Origin: Oscillospiraceae bacterium
GTDB taxonomy: Bacteria > Bacillota > Clostridia > Oscillospirales > Ruminococcaceae
NCBI GenBank assembly: GCA_017461565.1
Contig: JAFTXQ010000001.1
Coordinates: forward strand, 1-45,439
DNA: 45,439 nucleotides
Direction of reading: 5' to 3'
Each line of letters opens with the position of its first letter. Position 1 is the stretch's first letter. Below, one piece after another: positions 14,798 through 24,676 of this stretch. The notes under the pieces are model-generated. The model worked only from the letters and a program-made list of their open reading frames with translations. It ran no database searches and had not been told where the DNA came from. Made by a program: the position numbers and the translations under genes.

Positions 14798-17191
14798 ATG
14801 AACTACGGTCATTTCGACGAACTCAACAAAGAGTATGTCATCACCCGCCCCGACACTCCTTCTGCGTGGGCAAACTACCTCGGCTCTCCCGAGTACGGCG
14901 CTATCATCTCTAACAATGCAGGCGGCTACAGCTTTGTAAAGTCCGGTGCTAACGGACGTGTTATCCGTTACCGCTTCAACGGTGTGGCTAACGACCAGCC
15001 CGGCCGTTATGTTTACATCAAGGATGCAGACACCAACGAGTATTGGTCCGCTTCCTGGGCACCCGTGTGCAAGCCCCTCGATCAGTTCAAGAGCGAGTGC
15101 CGCCACGGTACAGCCTACACAGTTATCACATCCGAGTACAAGGACATCAAGTCCGAGGTTACTTACTATGTTCCCAAGGATGCTACATACGAGGTATGGG
15201 CTGCTAAGGTAACAAACAACGATACAAAGCCCAGAAAGCTTTCTGTTACAGGCTACTGCGAGTTCGTAAACGATCCCAACTACGAGCAGGATCAGGTAAA
15301 CCTCCAGTACACACTGTTCATCACACGCACATATTTCAAGGGCAACTACATCCACCAGATGCAGAACGAGGTGTACAATCCTCACAGCGGACGCTTCCTC
15401 GGTCTTGCACAGGCTAAGGCTGACGCTTTCTGCGGTGACAGAGATTCCTTTGTTGGCTCTTACAGAAGCTACGCTAACCCCAAGGGCATCGAAGAGGGCC
15501 TCAAGGGCGACCTCAACTACAACACCAACTCCTGTGGCGCACTGCAGAGCGACATCGTTCTCCAGCCCGGCGAGACAAAGGAGCTGACATACGTTCTCGG
15601 CGGTGCAAGAACTGAGGCTGAGATCAGCGCACTTATCGCTAAGTATGATGCAGCAGGCGTTGTTGAGAAGGAGCTTGCAGAGCTTAAGGAATACTGGCAC
15701 GGAAAGCTTGCTAATCTGCAGGTAAACACACCTGATAAGAACTTCAACAACATGGTAAACACCTGGAACGCATACAACTGCTTCATCACCTTTATCTGGT
15801 CCAGAGCAGCTTCCTTCCAGTACTGCGGTCTGAGAAACGGCTTCGGCTACCGTGATACTGTACAGGATATCCAGGGCATCATCCACCTCGCTCCTGAGAT
15901 GGCTAAGCAGCAGATCATCTTCATGCTGTCCGCTCAGGTAACAAACGGTGCCGGTCTGCCCCTCGTTAAGTACACACATCAGGCAGGTCAGGAGAACCAT
16001 CCCGACGAGGAGGACGAGAACACAGCATACGCTAAGGAAACAGGCCACCCCTCCTACCGTGCAGACGATGCACTCTGGCTGTTCCCCACTATCTACAAGT
16101 ACATTTCTGAGAGCGGCGACAGCGCATTCCTCGATGAGGAGATCTTCTACGCTAACGACGGCGAGAAGGGCACTGTATACGACCACCTCAAGAGAGCTAT
16201 CGACTTCTCTATGAACCACCTCGGCAACCACGGTATGCCTGCAGGTCTGCACGCTGACTGGAACGACTGCCTCCGTCTCGGTAAGAAGGGCGAGTCCACA
16301 TTCGTTGCTTTCCAGCTTGTATACGCTATCAAGATCCTGCGTACTTATGCAGTTGAGAAGAACGATGCTGATTACATCAAGTACCTCGATGAGATCGGCG
16401 CTAAGCTGGATGAGATCCTCTCCGCTTGCTGGAACGAGGACAGATGGATCCGTGGCTACAAGGAAGACGGCACCATCATCGGTCAGAGAACCGATCCCGA
16501 GGCTTCTATGTGGCTGAATCCCCAGTCCTGGTCCGTTATCTCCGGCTTCGGTACAAAGGAGCAGCAGGAGAAGGCTATGGACAGCGTTTACAGAGAGCTT
16601 AACACTCCCTACGGCGCAATGGTTATGTATCCTCCCTATGTTGAGCATGGCTTCAACGGTGCGCTGATGCAGTGCTTCAACAAGTGCACAAAGGAGAACG
16701 CAGGTATCTTCTCTCAGCCTCAGGGCTGGCTGATCCTTGCTGAGTCCAAGCTGGGCCACGGTAACCGTGCTTACCAGTACTGGACAGAGGCAGCTCCCGC
16801 AACCTACAACGACAACGCAGAGCACAGAGTGCTTGAGCCGTACGTATACGGTCAGTTCGTTGAGGGTAAGGATTCTCCCTTCGCAGGCCGTGCACACGTT
16901 CACTGGCTGACAGGCACAGCTTCCACTGTAATGGTAGGTACAACAGAGGGTATCCTCGGTCTTAACCCCGAAACAAAGGGCCTTGTGATCGATCCCTCTA
17001 TCCCCTCCGAGTGGAAGGAATACACAATGGAAAAGACATTCCGTGGCAAGAAGCTGCACGTTACTGTTAAGAACCCCAACGGTTCCGAGCATGGCGTAAA
17101 GAGCGTTACCGTTAACGGCGAGAAGATCGAGGGCAAGCTGATCCTTGACTCTATCCTCAAGCCTGAGAACGACATCGTTATCGAAATGTAA
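14798..17191 (+). CDS. Cellobiose phosphorylase (GH94)
   Basis: Cytosolic enzyme of 797 residues splitting cellobiose with phosphate into glucose 1-phosphate and glucose, so saving one ATP per disaccharide. The N-terminus MNYGHFDELNKEYVITRPDT and the early GSPEYGAIISNNAGGYSF are characteristic of cellobiose rather than cellodextrin or chitobiose phosphorylases. Domains: N-terminal beta-sandwich (about 1-270), helical linker, (alpha/alpha)6 barrel (about 310-710), C-terminal sandwich. The catalytic acid lies in HADWNDCLRLG. The second Asp of this motif is residue 490, the same number as the proven general acid of the Cellvibrio gilvus enzyme. The ATG follows GGAGG. The gene is a single-gene transcript with very strong codon bias and a cre-like site in its promoter. 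The cellobiose importer is not in this window. Confidence 0.96.
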   Translation: MNYGHFDELNKEYVITRPDTPSAWANYLGSPEYGAIISNNAGGYSFVKSGANGRVIRYRFNGVANDQPGRYVYIKDADTNEYWSASWAPVCKPLDQFKSECRHGTAYTVITSEYKDIKSEVTYYVPKDATYEVWAAKVTNNDTKPRKLSVTGYCEFVNDPNYEQDQVNLQYTLFITRTYFKGNYIHQMQNEVYNPHSGRFLGLAQAKADAFCGDRDSFVGSYRSYANPKGIEEGLKGDLNYNTNSCGALQSDIVLQPGETKELTYVLGGARTEAEISALIAKYDAAGVVEKELAELKEYWHGKLANLQVNTPDKNFNNMVNTWNAYNCFITFIWSRAASFQYCGLRNGFGYRDTVQDIQGIIHLAPEMAKQQIIFMLSAQVTNGAGLPLVKYTHQAGQENHPDEEDENTAYAKETGHPSYRADDALWLFPTIYKYISESGDSAFLDEEIFYANDGEKGTVYDHLKRAIDFSMNHLGNHGMPAGLHADWNDCLRLGKKGESTFVAFQLVYAIKILRTYAVEKNDADYIKYLDEIGAKLDEILSACWNEDRWIRGYKEDGTIIGQRTDPEASMWLNPQSWSVISGFGTKEQQEKAMDSVYRELNTPYGAMVMYPPYVEHGFNGALMQCFNKCTKENAGIFSQPQGWLILAESKLGHGNRAYQYWTEAAPATYNDNAEHRVLEPYVYGQFVEGKDSPFAGRAHVHWLTGTASTVMVGTTEGILGLNPETKGLVIDPSIPSEWKEYTMEKTFRGKKLHVTVKNPNGSEHGVKSVTVNGEKIEGKLILDSILKPENDIVIEM

Positions 17192-17196
17192 TATCC

Positions 17197-17230
17197 AAGC
17201 CCCGTGGTTACACACCACGGGGCTTTTATT
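17197..17230 (+). terminator. Terminator of the cellobiose phosphorylase gene
   Basis: AAGCCCCGTGG (17197-17207) pairs with CCACGGGGCTT (17215-17225), followed by TTATT. Confidence 0.92.
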
Positions 17231-17319
17231 CGTTAATTGCATTAAAATATGGTTTTCCTACGCTGTTTCAAATTAATTACGCGCTACTAAATTCCAATTT
17301 ATCTGTGAGATATTAAAAT

Positions 17320-17346
17320 AACCCGTGAAGAAATCCTTCACGGGTT
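17320..17346 (-). terminator. Terminator of yajC
   Basis: An 11-bp perfect stem, AACCCGTGAAG (17320-17330) and CTTCACGGGTT (17336-17346). On the minus strand it is followed by ATTTTAATA. Confidence 0.85.
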
Positions 17347-17371
17347 ATGTGCTTTTAGCTTTAAATCAGGA

Positions 17372-17770
17372 TCACTTGATCTCTGTAGGCTTATCCTTGT
17401 TCTTTTTCTTCTTGATCTCGGGAGCTACCTCTGCGGGCGCCTCGTGAACGGTGTTGTTCTTTGCGATAGCCTGCTTGAGTACACGGATCTTGGTTCTGTC
17501 GCTGCCTGTTTCGATGAGGACTGTATCCTCCTTAACAGAGAGCACACGTCCGATGATGCCGCCGTTTGTAACAACCTCGTCAGCTACCTGGATGTTGTTG
17601 AGCATATTCTCCATTTCCTTGCTGCGCTTCTTCTCGGGACGGATAAGGAAGAAGTAGAAGAAAAGCACCATAAGTCCGAGGGGGATGATCATACCCAGTA
17701 AGCTTGCCCAGGATGCCTCGGCGCCTGCTCCGCTTGCAGATGCAAATGTCAGTAATTCAGAAAAGTTCAT
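17372..17770 (-). CDS. yajC: Preprotein translocase subunit YajC
   Basis: A 132-residue single-span membrane protein associated with SecDF-type translocation. The transmembrane helix lies at residues 25-44 (LLGMIIPLGLMVLFFYFFLI), followed directly by RPEKKRSKEMENML, the hallmark of the family. The cytosolic SH3-like part reads VADEVVTNGGIIGRVLSVKEDTVLIE (split motif: VTNGGIIGRV). The Lys/Glu-rich tail is longer than in short YajC forms. GGAGG precedes the ATG. It has its own promoter downstream of the DUF4015-like gene and its own terminator. secD/secF are not in the window. Confidence 0.93.
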   Translation of the reverse strand: MNFSELLTFASASGAGAEASWASLLGMIIPLGLMVLFFYFFLIRPEKKRSKEMENMLNNIQVADEVVTNGGIIGRVLSVKEDTVLIETGSDRTKIRVLKQAIAKNNTVHEAPAEVAPEIKKKKNKDKPTEIK

Positions 17771-17800
17771 AGTTGTCCTCCGATATTTATATTTCCCTCC

Positions 17801-17864
17801 GCAGTAACAGCAGGAGGATTTTTTGTTCTCATAACATTATAACGCTTTTCGGTAAATAAATCAA
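17801..17864 (-). promoter_or_regulatory. yajC promoter and leader hairpin
   Basis: Minus-strand TTGATT (17864-17859), 17 bases, TATAAT (17841-17836). Downstream in the leader, CCTCC-T-GC pairs with GC-GGAGG (within 17801-17822). The CCTCC arm is also complementary to the gene's own GGAGG ribosome site. Confidence 0.65.
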
Positions 17865-17888
17865 GCACCGAGATGATTTTTTCATTAA

Positions 17889-19073
17889 TTATTCAGAAAA
17901 AACGCTGATGCCTGCCTCACGGAAAGCAGATACTATATCATCGTACTCAGCCGCATTGTATCCGCTCTTACCTATAAGCACGCTGTAACCCTGACCGCTG
18001 TACAGACCATTCATCTTGCTTGTAAATGCATTTGCGCCTGCCTGACCGGCGATACTTTCTGCATCCAGCGTGATAAGAAGCTCCACTGTTTTCAGCTTGT
18101 TCTTATCTCCGACAGCTTCAGCGGGTGTTGCGTTTCTGTCCGCAGCGTCCATATCCGCCGCACTCATCTCAAGAAGTACTTCTGCGCCGCCGTTATTTGC
18201 AGCGGTGCTGCACGCTGTAATAACGTTCCATAGCGCTTCGAGACGTTTTTCGCTGTTCTTTATCGGCAGATGAGAAAGATATTTTTCATCCGCTTCCCTG
18301 AATGGTGGGAATTTCATGTCAGCGAGTATTACCTTTTCAAAGCCTGCGGCTGCGAGCTCTGCGGTGATTTCGGCCATAAACTCTGCCGTTTTCGGCTCGA
18401 AGGGAGATACCCATGGCCTTCCGCCATCGTCCGGCGCTGCGTCAAGCCATCCCCAGTCATCGCTGGTAGTGAACCTTATATCCGAAACCTCTGCCGTGGA
18501 TGTGTGATCCTTAAGTGTGCTTATGCGTGCCTGCGGTGTCAGACCTGCAGCCGTTATGGTATCGCATATCTGCTTCGCTGTAAGAGTGCCTGTCACAGCG
18601 TCGCTGTCCTTGATATCCTCTATCTCGGACTTGTAAAGGAACTTGCCTGTGTCATCCTTAAGAGTGATGACAACAGTAGTATACCCCTGAGCTTTTGCAG
18701 TGCTGATAACATGGTCAAGTCGTGTCTGATTCAACGCTGAACCATCGGGAAGCATAAATGCGCCGTTATCAGTTATTATCGGCTCTTCGGTCTCGACAGT
18801 CTCAGCTACATCCGTTGAAGCAGGAGCTGATGTATCTGCCGTTTCAGAAGTCTCGACAGGAGGAGTCCATCCGGAGCTTGACGTATCAGGCGTTTTGTTG
18901 CCACTGAAATAGTCGATCAGCGGTTTTCCAAGCCCAAAGCCAACAACGCCAAGCAGCGCAGCTATTACTATTGTCAGTATTATCGCAAGCGCCTGTCTGC
19001 TCTTGCTTTTCTTTTTGTTTTTATTATAGAAATTGTATTTGTGACGCTTTATCTTTATGTTTTTACGCTTCAT
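17889..19073 (-). CDS. Membrane-anchored DUF4015-like putative glycoside hydrolase
   Basis: A 394-residue protein with a very basic N-terminus (MKRKNIKIKRHKYNFYNKNK), one transmembrane helix (about 27-50), a Thr/Ser/Glu-rich linker (about 55-105) and an extracytoplasmic domain. The domain shows the order expected of DUF4015, a TIM-barrel family related to glycoside hydrolases: VVITLKDDTGKF, an ARISTLKD strand, WVSPFEPKTAEFMAEIT and AAGFEKVILADMKFPP. Substrate and activity are unknown. AGGGG precedes the ATG. It lies 61 bases after the RnfA-like gene on the same strand, so it may be the last gene of that unit. Confidence 0.7.
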   Translation of the reverse strand: MKRKNIKIKRHKYNFYNKNKKKSKSRQALAIILTIVIAALLGVVGFGLGKPLIDYFSGNKTPDTSSSGWTPPVETSETADTSAPASTDVAETVETEEPIITDNGAFMLPDGSALNQTRLDHVISTAKAQGYTTVVITLKDDTGKFLYKSEIEDIKDSDAVTGTLTAKQICDTITAAGLTPQARISTLKDHTSTAEVSDIRFTTSDDWGWLDAAPDDGGRPWVSPFEPKTAEFMAEITAELAAAGFEKVILADMKFPPFREADEKYLSHLPIKNSEKRLEALWNVITACSTAANNGGAEVLLEMSAADMDAADRNATPAEAVGDKNKLKTVELLITLDAESIAGQAGANAFTSKMNGLYSGQGYSVLIGKSGYNAAEYDDIVSAFREAGISVFSE

Positions 19074-19134
19074 TTGTTCCCCTTTCCGCCGTGATTATAT
19101 TACCCGATCAAGGGTATATTTAGTATTATTTTAA

Positions 19135-19728
19135 TCAGAAATCCACGGTATATCCCACCAGTGCATAAAAAGCAAGTGAAATGACACCGATATAAACAAG
19201 CATTATCGGATATCCACGGAAAGCCTTGGGTATCTTGTCGGAATCCAGCTTTTCGTGCGCTATGTTCAGCAGCAGGCAGGCAAGGAAGAAGCCTATTCCG
19301 GTTCCCAGTCCATATCCTATATAAGACCAGATGTCGCTGCCGTAGTTTGAATTAAGAAAAAGTGCGCCGATAACGGTACAATTGAATATCGCAAGGTGAG
19401 CGTATTTTTTCACCCTTGCAAACACCTTGGGGAACAATCTCCAAAGGAAAAGCAGTGCCGAAATATACAATATGCTTATTATAGCAACGTAAATGACTGG
19501 CATCAGCAGCCAGCCGAATTCCAACGGCAGCAATGCGCTGTCAAGGAAATAGGTGATAGCGCTGGCTACGGTCGTCATAGCTGTTATTCCGATAGTGAAG
19601 CCTGATATATGAGACTCTTTTCGGGAGGCGTAGATCGTAACGTTTGAACCAAACGCACGCTCAAAAATAGCATTCTGGACGAATATCGATACCATTGCGG
19701 CAGATATTATCGCAGTGATTATCTCCAT
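19135..19728 (-). CDS. RnfA/NqrE-like membrane protein lacking one cluster cysteine
   Basis: A 197-residue, six-helix membrane protein of the RnfA/NqrE family. The family pattern is clear: IFVQNAIFERAFG aligns with the first-helix motif, HLAIFNCTVIGALF with the PLITVNCAIFG motif, and GYGLGTGIGFFLA with GFGSGVGWMLA. In true Rnf/Nqr each of NqrD/RnfE and NqrE/RnfA gives two Cys to a shared [2Fe-2S] cluster. Here the second Cys remains (C117), but the first position (GMC in NqrE) is N29 in GSN. With the partner's loss of both Cys, the cluster cannot form in the known way. It shares one base with the RnfE-like gene. Confidence 0.85.
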   Translation of the reverse strand: MEIITAIISAAMVSIFVQNAIFERAFGSNVTIYASRKESHISGFTIGITAMTTVASAITYFLDSALLPLEFGWLLMPVIYVAIISILYISALLFLWRLFPKVFARVKKYAHLAIFNCTVIGALFLNSNYGSDIWSYIGYGLGTGIGFFLACLLLNIAHEKLDSDKIPKAFRGYPIMLVYIGVISLAFYALVGYTVDF

Positions 19729-20369
19729 TATTCCTCAGCCTCCTTTCGGATCAGCTCAGGCTCGGCGGTCTCCCTTTCTCTGCGCCTGTTATAATAAGCA
19801 CGGCAGGCAGCCGCAAACAAGCCTACAAGGAAAAAGCCGAAAAACGGGGATTTTGCTGCAGGCATTATGGCGCTTCCGACATAAAATCCGAACAGGGTGC
19901 CGTAAGTAAGCAGCTCACGTATTATTCCCACCGCAAAAGCTACGATAGCGTAGCCTGCGATATACACCAGGGAATCTATCGCCATAGAAGAAAACGGAAT
20001 AAGGTAAAATCTGCTTTCCGTTTTGGCAAGGACCAGCGAGTTTACAACGATTATCTCAATATAAAGCATCACTGACATAGCAGTCTCGGGGAACAAAAGC
20101 TCCAGAAGCAGTGCCGTCGGAATAAACACAACAGACGCCACCAGAGCATATAGTATGATACGCACGGTATAAACAAGTCTGCGTGGTATAACACGGCATA
20201 TCAGTATCGTAAGGTATGATATCATAAAAAAGCTGAGAGACAGCACAGCTGCTCGCTCTGCTGTGGTAGCGGCAACTATGATAGGTGCTGTTACAAGTCC
20301 GCTTGTCAGAACGATATTCTGGCGGAAGAGCCCGTCAAAGCATATCGGGTAGGTCTTTTTACCGCTCAT
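19728..20369 (-). CDS. RnfE/NqrD-like membrane protein lacking both cluster cysteines
   Basis: A 213-residue, six-helix membrane protein. The late motif GIIRELLTYGTLFGFYV matches the family RELxGxGxLFG motif and fixes the assignment. The two positions that hold Cys in working RnfE/NqrD are changed. The first-helix GVCSALAVTT counterpart reads GLVTAPIIVAATT, and the TNCIVMGRAEAF counterpart reads VNSLVLAKTESRF, with Ser at residue 111. The tail is rich in Arg and Glu. The gene overlaps both neighbours (four bases with the RnfD-like gene), so the three are translated together. Confidence 0.82.
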   Translation of the reverse strand: MSGKKTYPICFDGLFRQNIVLTSGLVTAPIIVAATTAERAAVLSLSFFMISYLTILICRVIPRRLVYTVRIILYALVASVVFIPTALLLELLFPETAMSVMLYIEIIVVNSLVLAKTESRFYLIPFSSMAIDSLVYIAGYAIVAFAVGIIRELLTYGTLFGFYVGSAIMPAAKSPFFGFFLVGLFAAACRAYYNRRRERETAEPELIRKEAEE

Positions 20370-21472
20370 TCTTCAGTACCTCCCTTTTGCTTTTTCTTGC
20401 GTCTGTGCTTCTTTACCTTGCCGTCGATCGGGGGCGTATGATAGCGGTACTTTTCGGGAAGCTGTATCTCCTGTGTATCTGTAAGCTTGATGCTGCCGTG
20501 CTGAGCGGCATTTTTGTTCTGCTCAAACGAGCTTATGTATGTCTTTTTCCAGTACAGGAGATTATCTATTATCGTATCAAAGCCGCATGACAGCGCATTG
20601 GTTATCAGCAGCGCAAACAGGAAGCAGCCCTCTGTCTGTCCGAAATACCGGAACATCATCGTAGTATAGCCAAGCACAACGCCGTAGATCACTCTTGCTG
20701 CACGGCGCTTGGGAACGATGTACGGCTCAGCTGCAAGGAACACTGTACCAAACAGCAGATATCCGCTTGTAAGCTCATAGAACACAGAATCTATGGGAGC
20801 GACATCCACCCTCGGATAGAAAAACGCCAGCAAAGAGATTGTTCCGATACAAGATATAAATGTGCATATACTGGTGCTTCTGCGAATAAGCATACATATT
20901 CCGCATACAGCAATGACAAGTATGCTGACAGCACCGATCGCTCCCGGCACTCTGCCCATAGCAATGTCGATCATTGAATAGGGGGGGACATTACCCAGCT
21001 TCATCATGTTGTCAAGGTCTCTGATAAGTATATTGGTATGTCCGCCGAACGCAGGTATTATCTCTCCCACTTTTGGGAAGTATAACATTTCGTTGGGATA
21101 GCATATAATAAGAAATGCAGCAGCGATAGCAGGCGGTGAGAATATCACATTATCCTTGCCGCCGAACATGTGCTTTCCGATAACGATACAGATTATTGCG
21201 GAAAGCGCAGAATGTATATAGGGAATGCTCGCAGGCATAACAAGGGACACTGCAAGTCCCCAGAACACAACACTTGTATCCTTTATATCATACGGTATCC
21301 TGCGTATCTTGCAGCAAACAAGATCAGCCAGCATACATACGCCTACGCTTACTGCGCTGACAATGATAGGACGGATGCCGCCCAGAAACACAGCAGGGAT
21401 GAGCAGCGCCGCCATAAATACAAATCTTTCAAAATATACCTTGCACGGATCCCGTGCAATTATTGACTTCAT
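20366..21472 (-). CDS. RnfD/NqrB-like membrane protein without a flavinylation motif
   Basis: A 368-residue multi-helix protein of the RnfD/NqrB family. Supporting stretches are GKHMFGGKDNVIFSPPAIAA (family GGlGyNpFNPA), GRVPGAIGAVSILVIA (family G..PGsiGETSal) and FGTVFLAAEPYIVPKRRA (family FMATDPVTSP). Covalent FMN in RnfD/NqrB sits on the Thr of an S/TGAT motif just before the PGsiGE region. In this protein that stretch (residues about 143-171) has no such motif. A basic 40-residue C-terminal tail is extra. It is the first gene of the trio, with AAAGGA before the ATG. No rnfC, rnfG or rnfB is adjacent. Confidence 0.82.
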   Translation of the reverse strand: MKSIIARDPCKVYFERFVFMAALLIPAVFLGGIRPIIVSAVSVGVCMLADLVCCKIRRIPYDIKDTSVVFWGLAVSLVMPASIPYIHSALSAIICIVIGKHMFGGKDNVIFSPPAIAAAFLIICYPNEMLYFPKVGEIIPAFGGHTNILIRDLDNMMKLGNVPPYSMIDIAMGRVPGAIGAVSILVIAVCGICMLIRRSTSICTFISCIGTISLLAFFYPRVDVAPIDSVFYELTSGYLLFGTVFLAAEPYIVPKRRAARVIYGVVLGYTTMMFRYFGQTEGCFLFALLITNALSCGFDTIIDNLLYWKKTYISSFEQNKNAAQHGSIKLTDTQEIQLPEKYRYHTPPIDGKVKKHRRKKKQKGGTEE

Positions 21473-21529
21473 TTAATAGTATCCTTTCAGCATTGGTATA
21501 AGAGGTATGCCTCGGAAAAGGAGTGCAGT

Positions 21530-22057
21530 ATGAAAGCAGAGCTTCTGGGAGAAGCTACTTATAAAATAACACTTGACAAGACCGAATCTGCGTCCATGCC
21601 GACAGACGGCAGGAGCTGTGATATGCACCGCTTTATCTGCGGTATCATAGACCGACTTGCAGCAGAACAGGGACTGGTGTTCCCCGAGGGTAGACTGCTT
21701 GTGGAAGCTTTTCTGCGCTCCGACGGCAGCAGTGTATTCTTCGTGTCTGCACTGGAACAGGATGGTACCTGCACCGAGCAAAGATACTACTCCTGTGAGA
21801 TAACAGGAATAGAGCAGCTGAGATGTTTGTGTGAAGCTTTATCCCATACACAAACATACTGCCGCATATACTGCGGCAGCGACCCGCTTCAATACAGGTT
21901 TGTTTTTACCGACCCGCCGCCCGATACTGAACGTATATGCAACGAATACGGTGAATACTGCGAGATCTCTCCGCTTTTTGCGGCGCAGACTGAAGAATAT
22001 CTTACAGAGATAGCCTCAGGAAATGCACCCGAAAAGCTCAGCATGATCCTCGGATAA
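21530..22057 (+). CDS. MecA-like adaptor protein (tentative)
   Basis: A 175-residue acidic cytosolic protein. Its plan resembles MecA adaptors of ClpC: an N-terminal part with a helix then HRFICGIIDRLAAEQG..LLVEAFLRSDGSSVFFVS (pieces match 'lF..ild.a..e.gF...L.vEa....g.v.f.vtk'), and a C-terminal part with YRFVFTDPPPD and an EYLTEIASGNAPEKLSMI tail like the MecA end 'EyG..I...nAie.L'. The Cys-rich central region (six Cys between residues 84 and 145) is not typical. AAGGAG precedes the ATG. It is divergent from the RnfD-like gene, with only 57 bases between starts, and converges on rpe with a two-base gap and no terminator visible. Confidence 0.5.
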   Translation: MKAELLGEATYKITLDKTESASMPTDGRSCDMHRFICGIIDRLAAEQGLVFPEGRLLVEAFLRSDGSSVFFVSALEQDGTCTEQRYYSCEITGIEQLRCLCEALSHTQTYCRIYCGSDPLQYRFVFTDPPPDTERICNEYGEYCEISPLFAAQTEEYLTEIASGNAPEKLSMILG

Positions 22058-22059
22058 TA

Positions 22060-22713
22060 TCAGACAGGCTTTTTAAGCTCGTCGCAGACAGCCTTCATAT
22101 TTTCTGCCTTGAACAGTGCCGTACCTGCAACAAGTACATTTGCGCCTGCTTTTTTAACAAGCTCGGCAGTTTTTTCGTTGATTCCGCCATCCACCTGAAT
22201 GTCAAGCGTTTTATAGCCTGCGTTGTCGGCAGTCTTACGGAGCGACTTGATCTTCTCGATGGTTTCGGGAATGAACGCCTGGCCGCCGTAACCCGGCTCA
22301 ACAGTCATGACAAGCACCATATCGCACAGATGCAGATAGGGATACACCGCCTCAATAGGGGTATTTGGTTTTACTGCAAGCGCAGCTTTTTTATCATAAA
22401 GCTTTATATCTTTGAGTACTGCCGCAATATCACAGAAGCTCTCAACGTGGATAGTTATGAGATCTGCTCCCGCCTCGGCAAAAAAGGCGATCTGCTTTGT
22501 GGGATCCTCAACCATCAGATGCACGTCAAGGAACATATCGGTAGAGGCACGCACTGTTTTTAACACAGGACTTCCGTAGGTGATCTGATCGACAAAAACG
22601 CCGTCCATTACATCAAAATGTACCCAATCCACTCCTGATTTTTTGCAGCGGCTGATCTCAAGTGCGAGCTGTGCAAGATTGCTGGCAAGCAGGGATGCTG
22701 ATGTTTTTATCAT
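22060..22713 (-). CDS. rpe: Ribulose-phosphate 3-epimerase
   Basis: Cytosolic TIM-barrel enzyme (217 residues) interconverting ribulose 5-phosphate and xylulose 5-phosphate in the pentose phosphate pathway. Metal and acid-base residues are visible: VHFDVMDG (H32, D34), DVHLMVE (H65) and VDGGIN (catalytic Asp near 175). The phosphate-binding VEPGYGGQ loop and the final LVAGTALF strand are also present. ATG 22713 gives the family-like N-terminus MIKTSASLLASNL. A TTG four codons upstream has its AAGGA directly abutting and is less likely. Its neighbours are unrelated. Confidence 0.95.
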   Translation of the reverse strand: MIKTSASLLASNLAQLALEISRCKKSGVDWVHFDVMDGVFVDQITYGSPVLKTVRASTDMFLDVHLMVEDPTKQIAFFAEAGADLITIHVESFCDIAAVLKDIKLYDKKAALAVKPNTPIEAVYPYLHLCDMVLVMTVEPGYGGQAFIPETIEKIKSLRKTADNAGYKTLDIQVDGGINEKTAELVKKAGANVLVAGTALFKAENMKAVCDELKKPV

Positions 22714-22790
22714 AAAAAATTCCAATCCTTCTGACTGATTTTTTCAGGTCGTCTTACATTATAAGAGCCGAAAACAACCCATATATTAAT

Positions 22791-22819
22791 ATTCTATAAT
22801 AAATATCTTTTCAAGTCAA
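22791..22819 (-). promoter_or_regulatory. Promoter of rpe
   Basis: Minus-strand TTGACT (22819-22814), 17 bases, TAGAAT (22796-22791). Between here and the guaB promoter the sequence is AT-rich without a gene. Confidence 0.7.
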
Positions 22820-22934
22820 TAGCTGAAACGATTTTTTTCTCAAAAAAGCGGATAAGCGTGAAAAGTTCCGAAATAACCCTTTCCTAAATGCAGATATTTG
22901 GTTATTTTTATTTGTTGTTTTGAAAAAATTCCGC

Positions 22935-22963
22935 TTGAAAAAACACGAACAAAGTGATATAAT
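22935..22963 (+). promoter_or_regulatory. Promoter of guaB
   Basis: TTGAAA (22935-22940), 17 bases, TATAAT (22958-22963). It predicts a leader of about 160 bases, long for a gene with a simple start. Confidence 0.78.
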
Positions 22964-23016
22964 GATTATTAATCAAAATATAAGCAGAAGGATAGTCCGT
23001 TTATCCCATGCCTTTT

Positions 23017-23051
23017 AAAGCCCGCAGACCCGAAAGTTTCTGAGGCTTTTT
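23017..23051 (+). promoter_or_regulatory. Terminator-like hairpin in the guaB leader
   Basis: AAAGCC (23017-23022) and CAGA (23025-23028) pair with TCTG (23039-23042) and GGCTTT (23044-23049), followed by a T5 run, about 80 bases before the guaB start. A small GGATA/TATCC hairpin precedes it near 22990. The layout would suit transcription attenuation. No known purine riboswitch core was recognised. Confidence 0.5.
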
Positions 23052-23117
23052 CTGTACATAAGGGAAATGGAAAATACTGCTTGAAAAGAACATTCTGCAC
23101 ATAAGCAGAGGAAGTGA

Positions 23118-24602
<1,485 letters not shown>

Positions 24603-24676
24603 GAGCGCTTGTATACTTTAATTATTGCTTTTTATAAAGCGAACCCCAAAGATTAGCCAGAAAAATTAATAATATG

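Noticed and set aside
14717-17242. 841-codon minus-strand frame opposite cellobiose phosphorylase
   Set aside because: It mirrors the strong codon bias of the real gene; the translation has no domain and its ends fall in the promoter and terminator.
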